Positions 8,280-17,469 of a stretch of 64,000 nucleotides of DNA are shown one piece after another. A model generated the notes under the pieces. The model saw only the letters and a program-made list of their open reading frames with translations. It was not told where the DNA came from and did no database searches. Numbering within the stretch: position 1 is the first letter of the stretch; each line of letters starts with the position of its first letter. The stretch lies in contig CAWJWD010000001.1 in the NCBI GenBank assembly GCA_963846505.1, forward strand, positions 682,001 to 746,000, read 5' to 3'. This DNA comes from JACVRW01 sp963846505. Lineage in GTDB: Bacteria; Actinomycetota; Thermoleophilia; Solirubrobacterales; Thermoleophilaceae. A program made the position numbers and the translations under genes.

Positions 8280-9173
8280 ATGGAACGCAAGCTCGACATT
8301 GGCTCGGTCTTCGAACGCGTCTTCGCGATCTACCGAGACCAGTTCACCCTGCTGATCCCAGCCGCGCTGATCCTGTTCGTACCGGTGGCGATCATCAGCG
8401 GCCTGATCGCCGGGAACGTCCTCGGCGCCCTCCTGGTGACGATCCTCGCGCTCGTCGCCACCTTCTGGTACCAGGGGATGGTCGTCACCGCGGCCGAGGA
8501 CATCCTCGACGGACGCCGCGATCACACGATCGGCAGCCTCTTCAGCTCGACGACGCCGGTGATCGGGCCGCTGCTCGGCGCAGGCATCCTCGCCAGCATC
8601 GCCATCGGGATCGGGTTGATCCTGATCCTGGCGCCGGGGCTCTACCTGATGACGATCTGGGCCGTGATCGCGCCGGTGATCGTGCTCGAGCGGGCGGGCA
8701 TCGTCGAATCCTTCGGCCGTAGTCGCCACCTGGTCAAGGGCAACGGCTGGCAAGTCTTCGGCGTGATCGTGATCTTCTTCCTCGCTCAGGCCGTGCTCAA
8801 CTTCGTGGTCCAAGGAGCGTTCGACGGCTCCTTCGCGCTGCTCGCGCTCGCGGATCTGGTCATCCGCCTGCTGATCGCGCCGCTCGCCGCGCTGGCCGCC
8901 GCGGTCATCTACTTCGGCCTCAAGGCCGCCAAGGAGGGCGACGCCTCCGTCGTGCCGCCGCCGGCCAGCGCTCCCGGCCCGGAGGCGATCCCGACCGGGC
9001 CGCCGGCGACGCCGGAGCCCGGCGGCCCGCCGCCGCAGGCGCCGCCCCCGAGCGACGTTCCGGGCGGTACCCCAGGCGCTGCACCGCCGCAAGCGCCACC
9101 GGCCGGCGGTACCCCGGGCGGCGCACCGCCGCAGGCGCCGCCGTCGGGTGGGCCGCAGTCGCCGGCCGGCTAG
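8280..9173 (+). CDS. Polytopic membrane protein with proline-rich C-terminal tail
   Basis: A 297-residue protein from ATG 8280. Residues about 1-215 hold five or six hydrophobic segments with a short conserved linker (ERAGIVESFGRSRHLVKGN), resembling the glycerophosphoryl-diester-phosphodiesterase membrane-domain type of integral protein. Residues about 225-297 are a Pro/Gly/Ala tail containing three near-copies of a P-P-Q-A-P-P unit. The tail is probably disordered and cytoplasmic or wall-spanning. No enzymatic motif is present. I assign no function; a scaffold or envelope-stress role would be speculation. Confidence 0.8.
   Translation: MERKLDIGSVFERVFAIYRDQFTLLIPAALILFVPVAIISGLIAGNVLGALLVTILALVATFWYQGMVVTAAEDILDGRRDHTIGSLFSSTTPVIGPLLGAGILASIAIGIGLILILAPGLYLMTIWAVIAPVIVLERAGIVESFGRSRHLVKGNGWQVFGVIVIFFLAQAVLNFVVQGAFDGSFALLALADLVIRLLIAPLAALAAAVIYFGLKAAKEGDASVVPPPASAPGPEAIPTGPPATPEPGGPPPQAPPPSDVPGGTPGAAPPQAPPAGGTPGGAPPQAPPSGGPQSPAG
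9041..9150 (+). repeat. In-gene repeats encoding P-P-Q-A-P-P units
   Basis: Three imperfect copies of a G+C-rich unit (core GCCGCARGCGCC) lie about 50 bases apart near the 3' end of the 8280 gene. They encode the segments GPPPQAPPP, AAPPQAPPA and GAPPQAPPS. The copies also share flanking GGCGGTACCCC-type sequence, so tandem duplication at DNA level is likely. The length could vary between strains. Confidence 0.7.
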
Positions 9174-9179
9174 CGACGC

Positions 9180-9881
9180 TTGCGCGTCCTCGCGGTCGTC
9201 CACCAGCGCGACGCCGGTCCCGGCGTCTTCGCGGAGGCCGCGCGGGCTGACGGACACGAGCTGATCGAGTGGCTGGCGCCGGAGACCTCGGCGCCGTCGC
9301 TCGACGGCGTCGACGCGGCGCTCGTGCTCGGCGGCGCGATGAACGTCGACGAGCAGCGCGAACACCCGTGGCTCGCGCCGGAGAAGGCGTTCATCGGCGA
9401 TCTGCTGGCTGCCCGGGTCCCGACGCTCGGCGTCTGTCTCGGCGCCCAGCTGCTGGCCGAGGCGGCCGGCGTCCAGCCGCGCCGGGCCGCCGAGCCGGAG
9501 ATCGGCTGGACGACGATCGAGCTGACCGACGCCGGCGCGGCCGATCCGCTGCTCGGCCCGCTGCCGCGCCGCAGCGACGTCTTCGCCTGGCACAGCTACG
9601 AGGCACCGCTGCCGCCCGGCGCGACGGCGCTCGCCCACAGCAGCGTCTGCCTGCAGGCCTACCGGCTCGAGGACGCCCGCGCCTGGGGCATCCAGTTCCA
9701 TCCCGAGGTCAGCACCGGCGACCTGGAGGCCTGGCTCGACGGCTGGCGCAGCGATCCCGACGCCGTGCGCATCGGCATCGACCCCGAAGCGATCCGCGCC
9801 CAGACCGAGCAGCGCCTGGACGATTGGCATGAGCTAGGTCGCGGTCTGATGCGGCGCTTCCTGGCCGCCGCGGCTGGCTAG
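9180..9881 (+). CDS. Class I glutamine amidotransferase (GMP-synthase-like)
   Basis: A 233-residue protein from TTG 9180. The catalytic triad of class I amidotransferases is complete: nucleophile Cys in TLGVCLGAQLLAEA, and His and Glu in GIQFHPEVST. The N-terminal LVLGGAMNVDEQ is the usual GGxM segment of stand-alone GuaA-like domains. No synthetase partner is adjacent, so the ammonia acceptor is unknown. The gene starts six bases after the membrane-protein stop and is followed closely by an MFS gene, so a loose operon is possible. Confidence 0.85.
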   Translation: MRVLAVVHQRDAGPGVFAEAARADGHELIEWLAPETSAPSLDGVDAALVLGGAMNVDEQREHPWLAPEKAFIGDLLAARVPTLGVCLGAQLLAEAAGVQPRRAAEPEIGWTTIELTDAGAADPLLGPLPRRSDVFAWHSYEAPLPPGATALAHSSVCLQAYRLEDARAWGIQFHPEVSTGDLEAWLDGWRSDPDAVRIGIDPEAIRAQTEQRLDDWHELGRGLMRRFLAAAAG

Positions 9882-9920
9882 CCTGGCTTGCACCAGCGAG
9901 CTATCGGGAAGGACACCAGG

Positions 9921-11466
9921 ATGGAACGCAAGTGGTGGACCCTGGTCGCGGTCTGTGGTGGCGTCTTCATGCTGCTGCTGGACATCACGATCGTGAACGT
10001 CGCGCTGCCGGACATCGAGCGCGAGCTCGGCGCCTCGCTCTCGGACCTCCAGTGGGTGATCGACGCCTACGCGCTCACGCTCGCCGCGCTGCTGCTGACC
10101 GCCGGTTCGCTCGCCGACCGCTTCGGCCGCAAGCTGCTGTTCGCGATCGGGATCGTCGATCTTCACGCTCGGCTCGCTGCTCTGCGGCGTCGCCGGCAGC
10201 CCGCTGGTGCTCACGCTCTCGCGCGCCGGCCAGGGCATCGGCGGCGCGATCATGTTCGCAACCGCGCTGGCGCTGCTCTCCAACGCGTTCCGCGGCCGCG
10301 ATCGCGGCGCCGCGTTCGGTGCCTTCGGCGCCACCACCGGCGTCGCCGTCGCGGTCGGGCCGGTGCTCGGCGGCGCGCTCACCAGCGGTCTGTCCTGGCG
10401 CTGGATCTTCTTCGTCAACCTGCCCGTCGGCATCGCGGCGCTGACGGTGACCCTGCTGCGAGTCGAGGAGTCGCGCGATCCGCGTCCGCGGCCCTTGGAC
10501 TGGATCGGCTTCGTCACCTTCAGCGCCAGCCTCGGCCTGCTGGTGTTCGCGCTCATCCGCAGCCACGTCGAGGGCTGGGGCTCGCCCCAGATCGTCGGCT
10601 GCCTGGTCGCCTCCGCCGTGCTGCTCGCGGCGTTCGTGATCGCCGAGTGGGCGCAGCAGAGCCCGATGTTCGACCTCACGCTGCTGCGCAAGCCGACCTT
10701 CGTCGGCGGCCTGATCGCGGCCTTCTCGGTCTCGGCGTCGATCTTCTCGTGCCTGACCTACCTCGTGCTCTACATGCAGAACCTGCTCGGCCTGAGTGCG
10801 ATGGAGACCGGCGTGCGCTTCCTCGTGCTCAGCGGCGCGATCTTCTTCACCGCCGCGATCGCCGGCCGGCTCGTCTCGCGCGTGCCGACGCGCTTCTTGA
10901 TCGGCCCGGGCTTCGCGCTCGTCGGCACCGGCCTGCTGCTGATGCGCGGCCTGACGCCGGCCGACGACTGGACGCACCTGATCCCCGGCCTCGCAGTGGC
11001 CGGCGTCGGCGCCGGGCTGATCAACGTGCCGCTGGCCTCGACCGCGGTCAGCGTCGTCGAACCCGCGCGCGCCGGCATGGCCTCCGGCGTCAACTCGACC
11101 TTCCGCCAGGTCGGCATCGCGACCGGCATCGCAGCACTCGGCAGCATCTTCGCCACCACCCTCCACGACGACGTCGTCGGCAAGCTCGCCAGCAGCACGG
11201 TCGGCGAGCGCGCCGAGTCGATCGCGCAGGCGCTCAGCACCGGCCAAACCGCCGACGCGATCTCCGGCATCCCCGCCCAGGCGCGCGAAGCGGTCCAGCA
11301 GGCGGCCGCCAGCGGCTTCGTGGACGGCCTCAACACGATCCTGCTGATCGCGGCGGTCGTCGCCTTCGTCGCCAGTGCGCTCACGCTGACGCTGATCCGT
11401 CAGCGCGACTTCGTCGATCAGGAGGAGGGCGGCGCGCCAAGCGACGAAGCGCTCGCCCCCGCGTGA
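9921..11466 (+). pseudogene. MFS drug exporter, DHA2 (EmrB/QacA) type, frameshifted
   Basis: The start ATG 9921 (MERKWWTLVAV) follows AAGGA at 9910-9914. The N-terminal half shows family motifs LLLDITIVNVALPDI, DLQWVIDAYALTLAALLL and GSLADRFGRKLLFAIGIV. The frame then breaks: an extra G at about 10158 separates this from the remainder, which continues in the +1 frame (LSRAGQGIGGAIMFATALAL, GPVLGGALTSGLSWRWIFFV) to the stop at 11464-11466. Deleting that base restores IGIVIFTLGSLLCGVAGSP. About 14 membrane helices would result. It is either a sequence error or a recent inactivation. Likely role is proton-driven export of small hydrophobic molecules; substrate unknown. Confidence 0.85.
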
Positions 11467-11472
11467 CCGCGG

Positions 11473-12221
11473 CTACTCCGGCGTCACGTAGGCGCCGGAG
11501 AGGCCGCCGTCGACGAGGAACGTCTGCGCCGTGACGTAGGACGACTCGTCGCTGGCGAGGAAGAGGGCGCCGTAGGCGATCTCTCGCGCCTCGGCGAAGC
11601 GCCCCATCGGCAGGTGCACGAGCCGGCGCGCGGCGGCCTCCTGGTCGTGCGCGTAGAGCTCCTGCAGCAGCGGGGTGTTGACCGGGCCGGGGCAGAGCGC
11701 GTTGACGCGCACGCCCTGGCGAGCGAACTCGACCCCGAGCTCGCGCGAGAGCGCGAGCACCGCGCCCTTGGAGGCGGTGTACGAGATCTGCGACGTGGCC
11801 GCACCCATCACGGCGACGAAGGAGGCGGTGTTGATCACCGAGCCGCCGCCGTGCTCGAGCAGGTAGGGGATGCCGAGCTTGCAGCAGAGGTAGATCGACT
11901 TCAGGTTCACGTCCTGCACGCGCTGCCAGACGTCGAGGTCGGTGTCGAGCACCGACGCGTCGTCGGTCGGCGAGATGCCGGCGTTGTTGAACAGCACGTC
12001 GATGCGCCCGAACTCGCGCTTGCGTGCGCGCGTACATGCTCCTCGACCTGCGCGGGATCGGTGACGTCGACCCGCAGCACCAGGTCGCCGACGGATTCGT
12101 CGCTGAGGTCCGCACCGACGACGGTGGCGCCCTTCTCGCCGAACAGCCGCGCCGTCTCGGCGCCGATGCCGCCGGCGGCGCCGGTGATCACGCAGACCTT
12201 TCCTTCGAGCCGCCCCGCCAT
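11473..12221 (-). pseudogene. Short-chain dehydrogenase/reductase, frameshifted
   Basis: Starts at 12221 with the Rossmann glycine motif VITGAAGGIGAETA. The frame breaks after VEEHVRA, and the rest (REFGRIDVLFNNAGISP, ISYTASKGAVLALS, MGRFAEAREIAYGALFLASD, DGGLSGAYVTPE) continues in another frame to 11473. A missing base near 12020 restores one chain of about 248 residues with NNAG, catalytic Tyr and Lys (YTASK). It overlaps the operon that continues upstream with an aldehyde dehydrogenase, four bases away. An NAD(P)-dependent oxidation step in amine or amino-alcohol breakdown is plausible. The indel could be an assembly error. Confidence 0.85.
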
Positions 12222-12224
12222 GCC

Positions 12225-13586
12225 TCAGCCCTCCGTCGTCGCGTAGTAGACGTTCTTCACTTCGCTGTACGCCTCGAGCGCGTCCGGGCCGAGCTCGCGG
12301 CCGACGCCCGACTGCTTGAAGCCGCCGAACGGCGTGGCCACGCGTACCGAGGTGTTCGAGTTGATCGAGATCACGCCCGTCTCGATCGCCCGCGCCACCC
12401 GCAGCGCCTTCGCGCCGTCGCGCGTCCAGATCGACCCGGAGAGACCGTAGATCGTCTCGTTGGCGAGCCGGATCGCCTCGGCCTCGCCGGCGAACGGGAC
12501 CACGACCACGACCGGGCCGAAGATCTCCTCGCGCGCGGCACGCTCGTCGTTGCCGACGGGGCAGAGCACGGTCGGCGCAAACCAGAAGCCCGGCCCGTCC
12601 GGCGCCTGCCCGCGGATCGCGACGGGCGAGTCGTCCGCCACGTACGAGGAGACGGTCGCGAGCTGGTCGGCCGAGATCAACGGTCCCATCTGGGTGGACT
12701 CGTCGAGCGGATCGCCGACGACGATCGACTCGACCGCGTCCTCCATCGCCTCGAGGAAGCGGTCGAGCACCGGGCGCTCGACGAGGATGCGCGAGCGCGC
12801 GCAGCAGTCCTGGCCGGCGTTGCCGAACACCGCTCCGGGCGCGGCGGCCGCGGCGGCCTCGATGTCCGCGTCGGCGAAGACGACGTTGGCCGACTTGCCG
12901 CCGAGCTCGAGCGTGACGCGCTTGATCGTGTCCGCGGCACCGGCGGCGACGCGGCGGCCGACCTCGGTCGATCCGGTGAAGGCGATCTTCGCCACGTCGG
13001 GGTGCTCGACCAGTCGTTGGCCGCAGGTCCGGCCCGGCCCGGCGACGACACCCAATACGCCCTCGGGCAGCCCAGCCTCGAGCGCGATCCGCTCCAGCTC
13101 GAGCGAGCTCAGCGGCGTCAGCTCGGCCGGCTTGAGCACGACCGTGTTGCCGGCCGCAAGCGCGGGCGCCACCTTCCACGAGGCGATCGTCAGCGGGAAG
13201 TTCCAGGGCGTGATCAGCCCGACGACGCCCAGCGGCTCGCGGAACGTCATGTCGACGCCGCCCGCGACCGGGATCGTCTTGCCGGTCAGTCGCTCCGGCG
13301 CACCGGCGTAGTAGCGGAAGGTGTCCACCACCATCCCCAGCTCGCCCCGCGCGTCGCCGATCGGCTTGCCCGCGTTGCGCGCCTCCAGCACCGCCAAATC
13401 CTCGACCCGCTCCTCGAGCGCGTTGGCCAAGCCATGGAGCAGCTTCGAGCGATCGGCGGGGGAGACGTCGCGCCAAGCGGGGAACGCCGCGCGAGCGCGA
13501 GCGATCGCCGCGTCGGTCTCCTCGACGCCCGCTCGCGGGACCGATGCCATGACCGACGCCGTCGCCGGCTCGACGACGTCGATCAC
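12225..13586 (-). CDS. NAD-dependent aldehyde dehydrogenase (PuuC/betaine-aldehyde type)
   Basis: 453 residues with the complete ALDH signature: GLITPWNFPLTIASWKVAP, VVLKPAELTPLSS, FTGSTEVGRR, catalytic Glu in LELGGKSANVV and nucleophile Cys in NAGQDCCARSR. The end (GGFKQSGVGRELGPDALEAY) is typical of gamma-glutamyl-aminobutyraldehyde, betaine-aldehyde or aminobutyraldehyde dehydrogenases. In context, with a gamma-glutamyl ligase and gamma-glutamyl amidase next to it, oxidation of a gamma-glutamyl-aminoaldehyde is the best guess. The N-terminus is slightly shorter than many ALDHs, but the start GMIDVVEPA-like region fits the family. Confidence 0.9.
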   Translation of the reverse strand: MIDVVEPATASVMASVPRAGVEETDAAIARARAAFPAWRDVSPADRSKLLHGLANALEERVEDLAVLEARNAGKPIGDARGELGMVVDTFRYYAGAPERLTGKTIPVAGGVDMTFREPLGVVGLITPWNFPLTIASWKVAPALAAGNTVVLKPAELTPLSSLELERIALEAGLPEGVLGVVAGPGRTCGQRLVEHPDVAKIAFTGSTEVGRRVAAGAADTIKRVTLELGGKSANVVFADADIEAAAAAAPGAVFGNAGQDCCARSRILVERPVLDRFLEAMEDAVESIVVGDPLDESTQMGPLISADQLATVSSYVADDSPVAIRGQAPDGPGFWFAPTVLCPVGNDERAAREEIFGPVVVVVPFAGEAEAIRLANETIYGLSGSIWTRDGAKALRVARAIETGVISINSNTSVRVATPFGGFKQSGVGRELGPDALEAYSEVKNVYYATTEG

Positions 13587-13650
13587 CGGAAGACGCTCCT
13601 CCGGACCACCGCGGCGACGAAGCGGGGGGCGTGCGCGAAGTGGCGGCGCG

Positions 13651-14433
13651 TCACCCGTGCCCTCCTCGGTGCGCCTGTGGCGGCCCTCCGCCCGCCATCG
13701 GCAGCTCCCTCGTTCCTCCCTGCCGGGCCTCCTCCACGAGCGCGCCGATCACCTTGCTCGCCTCGTCCTCCTCCGGGTGCCACAGCACCCCGACCGCGAG
13801 GCGCTTGCCGGGCAGCTCGATCGCCTCGATCACGTCGTCGCCCTCGGCGCGACCGCTGACGACCAACCCCTCGCCCAGCTCCTCGACGCCCTGGTGGTGG
13901 TGCGAGCGCACCGCGCTCGTCTCCGCCCCGACCACGCGCGCCGCCACCGAGCCGGGATCGAGCGCCACCCGGTGATCGGAGAACGTGCCCGGCGTGTGGC
14001 GGTGGTTCTCGTGGCCCACCCGCTCGGGCAGGTGCTGTTCGAGCGTGCCGCCCTGGATCACGTTGAGCATCTGCATCCCGCGGCAGATGCCGAGCAGCGG
14101 CATGTCCCGCTCCAGCGCGCGCGTGCCGAGCGCGAGCTCGAAGCGGTCGCGCTCCTCCCAGGTGCCGCTCGTCTCGGGGTGGGCGCGAGCACCGTAGGTC
14201 CCCGGGTCGACGTCGGCGCCGCCGGCGAGCATCAGCCCGTCGAGCAGGTCGAGCAGCTCGTCCGGGTTCTCGAGCACGCCGTCGTCGGCCGGCAGCAGCA
14301 GCGCCAGGCCGCCGGCGCGCTGCACCGACAGCGCGTAGGTGCGCGGCGAGATGTTGCAGGTGGTCTCCCACGCCCCCCAGCGCACCGTCTCGATCGCGCT
14401 GCAGATCCCGATCACCGGCCGCCGTGCGCTCAT
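13651..14433 (-). CDS. Gamma-glutamyl-gamma-aminobutyrate hydrolase family (peptidase C26)
   Basis: 260 residues from ATG 14433. It shows the class I amidotransferase-type hydrolase triad: Cys in LLGICRGMQMLNV, His and Glu in VLWHPEEDE. Also present are GLMLAGGADVDPGTYG and HHHQGVEELG, characteristic of PuuD-like enzymes. PuuD cleaves the gamma-glutamyl group from gamma-glutamyl-GABA in the putrescine utilisation route. Its start overlaps the glutamine-synthetase-like gene stop by four bases, so ligase and hydrolase are made together, matching a glutamylate-oxidise-deglutamylate pathway. Confidence 0.88.
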   Translation of the reverse strand: MSARRPVIGICSAIETVRWGAWETTCNISPRTYALSVQRAGGLALLLPADDGVLENPDELLDLLDGLMLAGGADVDPGTYGARAHPETSGTWEERDRFELALGTRALERDMPLLGICRGMQMLNVIQGGTLEQHLPERVGHENHRHTPGTFSDHRVALDPGSVAARVVGAETSAVRSHHHQGVEELGEGLVVSGRAEGDDVIEAIELPGKRLAVGVLWHPEEDEASKVIGALVEEARQGGTRELPMAGGGPPQAHRGGHG

Positions 14434-15758
14434 AGCCGCTCGAAGCCCCGGAACTTCTCCCAGTCGGTCACCGCGGCCTCGTACGCGTCGAGCTCCACGC
14501 GTGCGCGGTTGAGGTAGTGGTCCACGACCTCCTGCCCGAACGCCTCGCGCACCACGACGGACTCGGCGAACAGGTCGCGGGCCGCGTACAACGTCTTCGG
14601 CACCTGCGGCTTGTCGGACTCGTAGGCGTTGCCCTCCAGCGCCGGCTCCGGCTCCAGCTCCGCGTCGATCCCGTGCAGCCCCGCCGCGATCATCGCCGCG
14701 AGCGCGAGGTAGGGGTTCACGTCCGCGCCCGGCAGCCGGTTCTCCAGCCGCAGCGACTCTCCGTGGCCGACCACGCGCAGCGAACAGGTGCGGTTGTCCT
14801 CGCCCCACGCGACCGCGGTCGGCGCGAACGAGCCGGCGGCGAAGCGCTTGTACGAGTTGACCTGCGGGGCGAAGAGCAGCGTCAGCTCACGCAGGCAGGC
14901 GAGCTGGCCGGCGAGGAAGCGGTCGAACGTGGCCTGGTCGGCGGCGAATACCGAGCGACCGTCCTCGTCCGCGAGCGAGCAGTGGATGTGGCACGAGTTG
15001 CCCTCGGCCTCGTTCCACTTCGCCATGAAGGTGATCGAGCAGCCCTCCTGGGCGGCGATCTCCTTGGCGCCGTTCTTGTAGATCGCGTGCTTGTCCGCGG
15101 TCGCGAGCGCGCCGTCGTAGCGGAAGTTGATCTCGTGCTGGCCGAGGTTGCACTCGCCCTTGGAGTTCTCGACGGTCATGCCGGCGCCGGCCATCGAGTT
15201 GCGGATGCGGCGGATCAGCGGCTCCACGCGCGCGGTGCCGAGCAGCGAGTAGTCGACGTTGTAGAGGTTGGCCGGCTCGAGCTCGCGGTAGCCCTTGCCC
15301 CAGGCCGCCTCGTAGGAGTCCTTGAAGACGATGAACTCGAGCTCGGTGCCCGCCAGCGCGCTCCAGCCGCGCTCGGCCAGCCGGTCGAGCTGCCGCTTGA
15401 GGATCTGTCGCGGCGAGGCCACGACGTCCGAGCCGTCGTGCCACTCGAGGTCGGCCATCACCATCACCGTCGCCTCCAGCCACGGCAGCGGGCGCAGCGT
15501 GTCCATGTCCGGCCGCATGAAGAAGTCGCCGTAGCCACGCGACCAGGACGACATCTCGTAGCCGTCGACGGTGTCCATATCGACGTCGACCGCCAGCAGG
15601 TAGTTGCACCCCTCCGCCCCCTCGTGGGCGACGACGTCGAGGAAGTGCGATGCCGTCAGGCGCTTGCCCTGCAGGCGTCCTTCCATGTCCGCGATCGCCA
15701 ACAGCACGGTGTCGACCGTGCCGTCGGCGACCGCCTTCTGCAGCTCGCGGAGCGTCAC
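14430..15758 (-). CDS. Glutamine-synthetase-like gamma-glutamylamine ligase (PuuA type)
   Basis: 442 residues of the GS fold: N-terminal beta-grasp (VLLAIADMEGRLQGKR), metal and ATP motifs GTELEFIVFKD, NEAEGNSCHIHCSL, and the PVNSYKR-like FAPQVNSYKRFA. Residues LRVVGHGESLRLENRLPGAD correspond to the ATP/glutamate end of the active site. The early DMEGRLQGKRL segment is characteristic of GS-like amine ligases rather than true GlnA. The expected reaction is ATP-dependent addition of glutamate to an amine substrate. Adjacent gamma-glutamyl hydrolase, ALDH and APC permease support polyamine or another amine as substrate; the exact amine is not evident. Confidence 0.9.
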   Translation of the reverse strand: MTLRELQKAVADGTVDTVLLAIADMEGRLQGKRLTASHFLDVVAHEGAEGCNYLLAVDVDMDTVDGYEMSSWSRGYGDFFMRPDMDTLRPLPWLEATVMVMADLEWHDGSDVVASPRQILKRQLDRLAERGWSALAGTELEFIVFKDSYEAAWGKGYRELEPANLYNVDYSLLGTARVEPLIRRIRNSMAGAGMTVENSKGECNLGQHEINFRYDGALATADKHAIYKNGAKEIAAQEGCSITFMAKWNEAEGNSCHIHCSLADEDGRSVFAADQATFDRFLAGQLACLRELTLLFAPQVNSYKRFAAGSFAPTAVAWGEDNRTCSLRVVGHGESLRLENRLPGADVNPYLALAAMIAAGLHGIDAELEPEPALEGNAYESDKPQVPKTLYAARDLFAESVVVREAFGQEVVDHYLNRARVELDAYEAAVTDWEKFRGFERL

Positions 15759-15780
15759 AGCGTGGACGTTACGCGACGCG

Positions 15781-17349
15781 TCAGGAGCCCGAGATCTGGG
15801 GGTTGAGATCTTCCTCGAGGTCGACCTGGCGGACGGTGCCCTGGAACCACTTGTGCGCGCTGACCTTCCACCAGATGCCGACGATCACGAGCACCGCGAT
15901 CACCGTGATCGGGGCGTAGTTGACCGACTTCCAGTCGAAGTTCTCGTTGAAGGGCACCGCCGCCGGCACGAACGGCAGGCAGAAGATCACCGTGATCAAC
16001 GCCGTCCAGGCGACCGCGAACGGATTCATCCAGCGGTACTTCCTGCCGTTGGTCCAGGGACCGGGCTCGAAGTCGTCGCCCTTGCGCCAGCGCAGGTAGA
16101 TCGGGATCGCATACGCGATGTAGAGCCCGATCACCGTGATCGAGACGACCGCGAAGAACGCCCACGGGAAGGCGCCCTCGCCCTCGAGCGCCGGCAGCGT
16201 GACGACGAGCGCCGCGGTCGCCATCGTGATCACGGCCGCGACCGGCACGCCCTTGGGGTTGACCTTCGAGAGCGTCTTCGAGCCGGGCAGGCCGCCGTCG
16301 CGCGAGAACGCGAAGCACATGCGCGAGGCGCTCGTCAGGCAGGCGGCGCCGCAGAACAGCTGGCCGACCGTGGAGATCAGCACGACCGCCTTGAGCGCGG
16401 CGGACGACAGCGCGCTGTCGAAGATCGCCAGCGACGCGCCGGCGCCGTCGTTGATGGCGTTCACGTCGGTCGCAGCGAAGGTGATCGCCAGCAGCACGAC
16501 CCAGCCGATCAGCGCGGAGTAGAAGATCGAGCGCCAGACGCCCTTGGCCGCGGCCATCGAGGCGCCGTGGGTCTCCTCGGAGATGTGCGCCGAGGCGTCG
16601 AAGCCGGTGATCGTGTACTGCGTCAACAGGAAGCCGAGCGGCAGCACGTAGAACCAGTACATGCCGTCGCCGAAGCCGGAGTTGTTGAAGCGCTCGGTGA
16701 AGACGAAGTCGAAGCTCTGGTGGTTGTCGGGGACGATCACCAGGATCGCGACGATCACGACCACGCCGGCCACGTGCCAGCCGACCGAGACGGTGTTGAT
16801 CAGCGACAGCAGATGCGTCGAGAAGATGTTCACGAGCGCGCCGAGGAACAGGATGATCGCGAATAGGACGAACGTCTCACCGAGGATGTGCGCGTCGTCG
16901 GTGAAGTTGAGGATGAAGTCGACGTTGTAGTAGCCGAACAGCGCGTTCATGAAGGTCGCGCAGGCGTAGTCCACCGACGCCACGACGCCGACCAGGCCGA
17001 CCAGGTTGAACCAGCCGGTGAACCAGCCCCAGACGGGTCCGCCCAGCCGCGACGCCCACCAGTAGATGCCGCCGGCGGTCGGATAGGCCGAGACCAGCTC
17101 GGACATGCAGAAGCCGATGATCAGGATCGGGATCGAGATCAGCGGCCAACCCCAGGAGATCGCCACGGGGCCACCGTTGTTCCACGCCTGGCCATACGTC
17201 GTGAAGCAGCCGGCGAGAACCGAGATGATCGTGAACGAGATCGCGAAGTTGGAGAACGCGCCCCAAGCGCGGTGCAGGTCCTGCTTGTAGCCAAGCTCCG
17301 CCAGGCGGCGCTCGTCCGCGTCCTGGATCTCCTCGAGACTGGTGGCCAT
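15781..17349 (-). CDS. APC-family amino acid/polyamine permease
   Basis: 522 residues with about 12 hydrophobic segments. The start shows GYKQDLHRAWGAFSNFAISF, SAYPTAGGIYWWASRLGGP and later FDASAHISEETHGASMAAAKG, all typical of the amino acid-choline-GABA permease branch. It is the last member (5' end) of the minus-strand amine cluster and would import the amine that the GS-like ligase glutamylates. The divergent promoter region with the 17470 gene contains repeated ACTGTCC/CGACCTA words (17386-17464) that may bind the GntR regulator encoded at 20829. Confidence 0.9.
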   Translation of the reverse strand: MATSLEEIQDADERRLAELGYKQDLHRAWGAFSNFAISFTIISVLAGCFTTYGQAWNNGGPVAISWGWPLISIPILIIGFCMSELVSAYPTAGGIYWWASRLGGPVWGWFTGWFNLVGLVGVVASVDYACATFMNALFGYYNVDFILNFTDDAHILGETFVLFAIILFLGALVNIFSTHLLSLINTVSVGWHVAGVVVIVAILVIVPDNHQSFDFVFTERFNNSGFGDGMYWFYVLPLGFLLTQYTITGFDASAHISEETHGASMAAAKGVWRSIFYSALIGWVVLLAITFAATDVNAINDGAGASLAIFDSALSSAALKAVVLISTVGQLFCGAACLTSASRMCFAFSRDGGLPGSKTLSKVNPKGVPVAAVITMATAALVVTLPALEGEGAFPWAFFAVVSITVIGLYIAYAIPIYLRWRKGDDFEPGPWTNGRKYRWMNPFAVAWTALITVIFCLPFVPAAVPFNENFDWKSVNYAPITVIAVLVIVGIWWKVSAHKWFQGTVRQVDLEEDLNPQISGS

Positions 17350-17385
17350 CTACCCCTCCTCGGGTGCGGTCTGACAAAAGGTGTG

Positions 17386-17464
17386 ACTGTCCGACCTATG
17401 GACGCAGCGACTGTATGCTGAGCGCACGACCCAAGTCAACTGCCAACTGTCCAATCCGACCTAG
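17386..17464. promoter_or_regulatory. Divergent promoter region with repeated operator-like words
   Basis: ACTGTCC occurs at 17386-17392 and 17446-17452, and CGACCTA at 17392-17398 and 17458-17464. Around the first copy, GTCC-N7-GGAC (17389-17403) is an inverted repeat. FadR/GntR-type regulators commonly bind short GT...AC inverted repeats, and such a regulator lies at the end of the rightward transcript. I infer shared control of the permease operon and the kinase/oxidoreductase operon. Confidence 0.5.
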
Positions 17465-17469
17465 CCACG

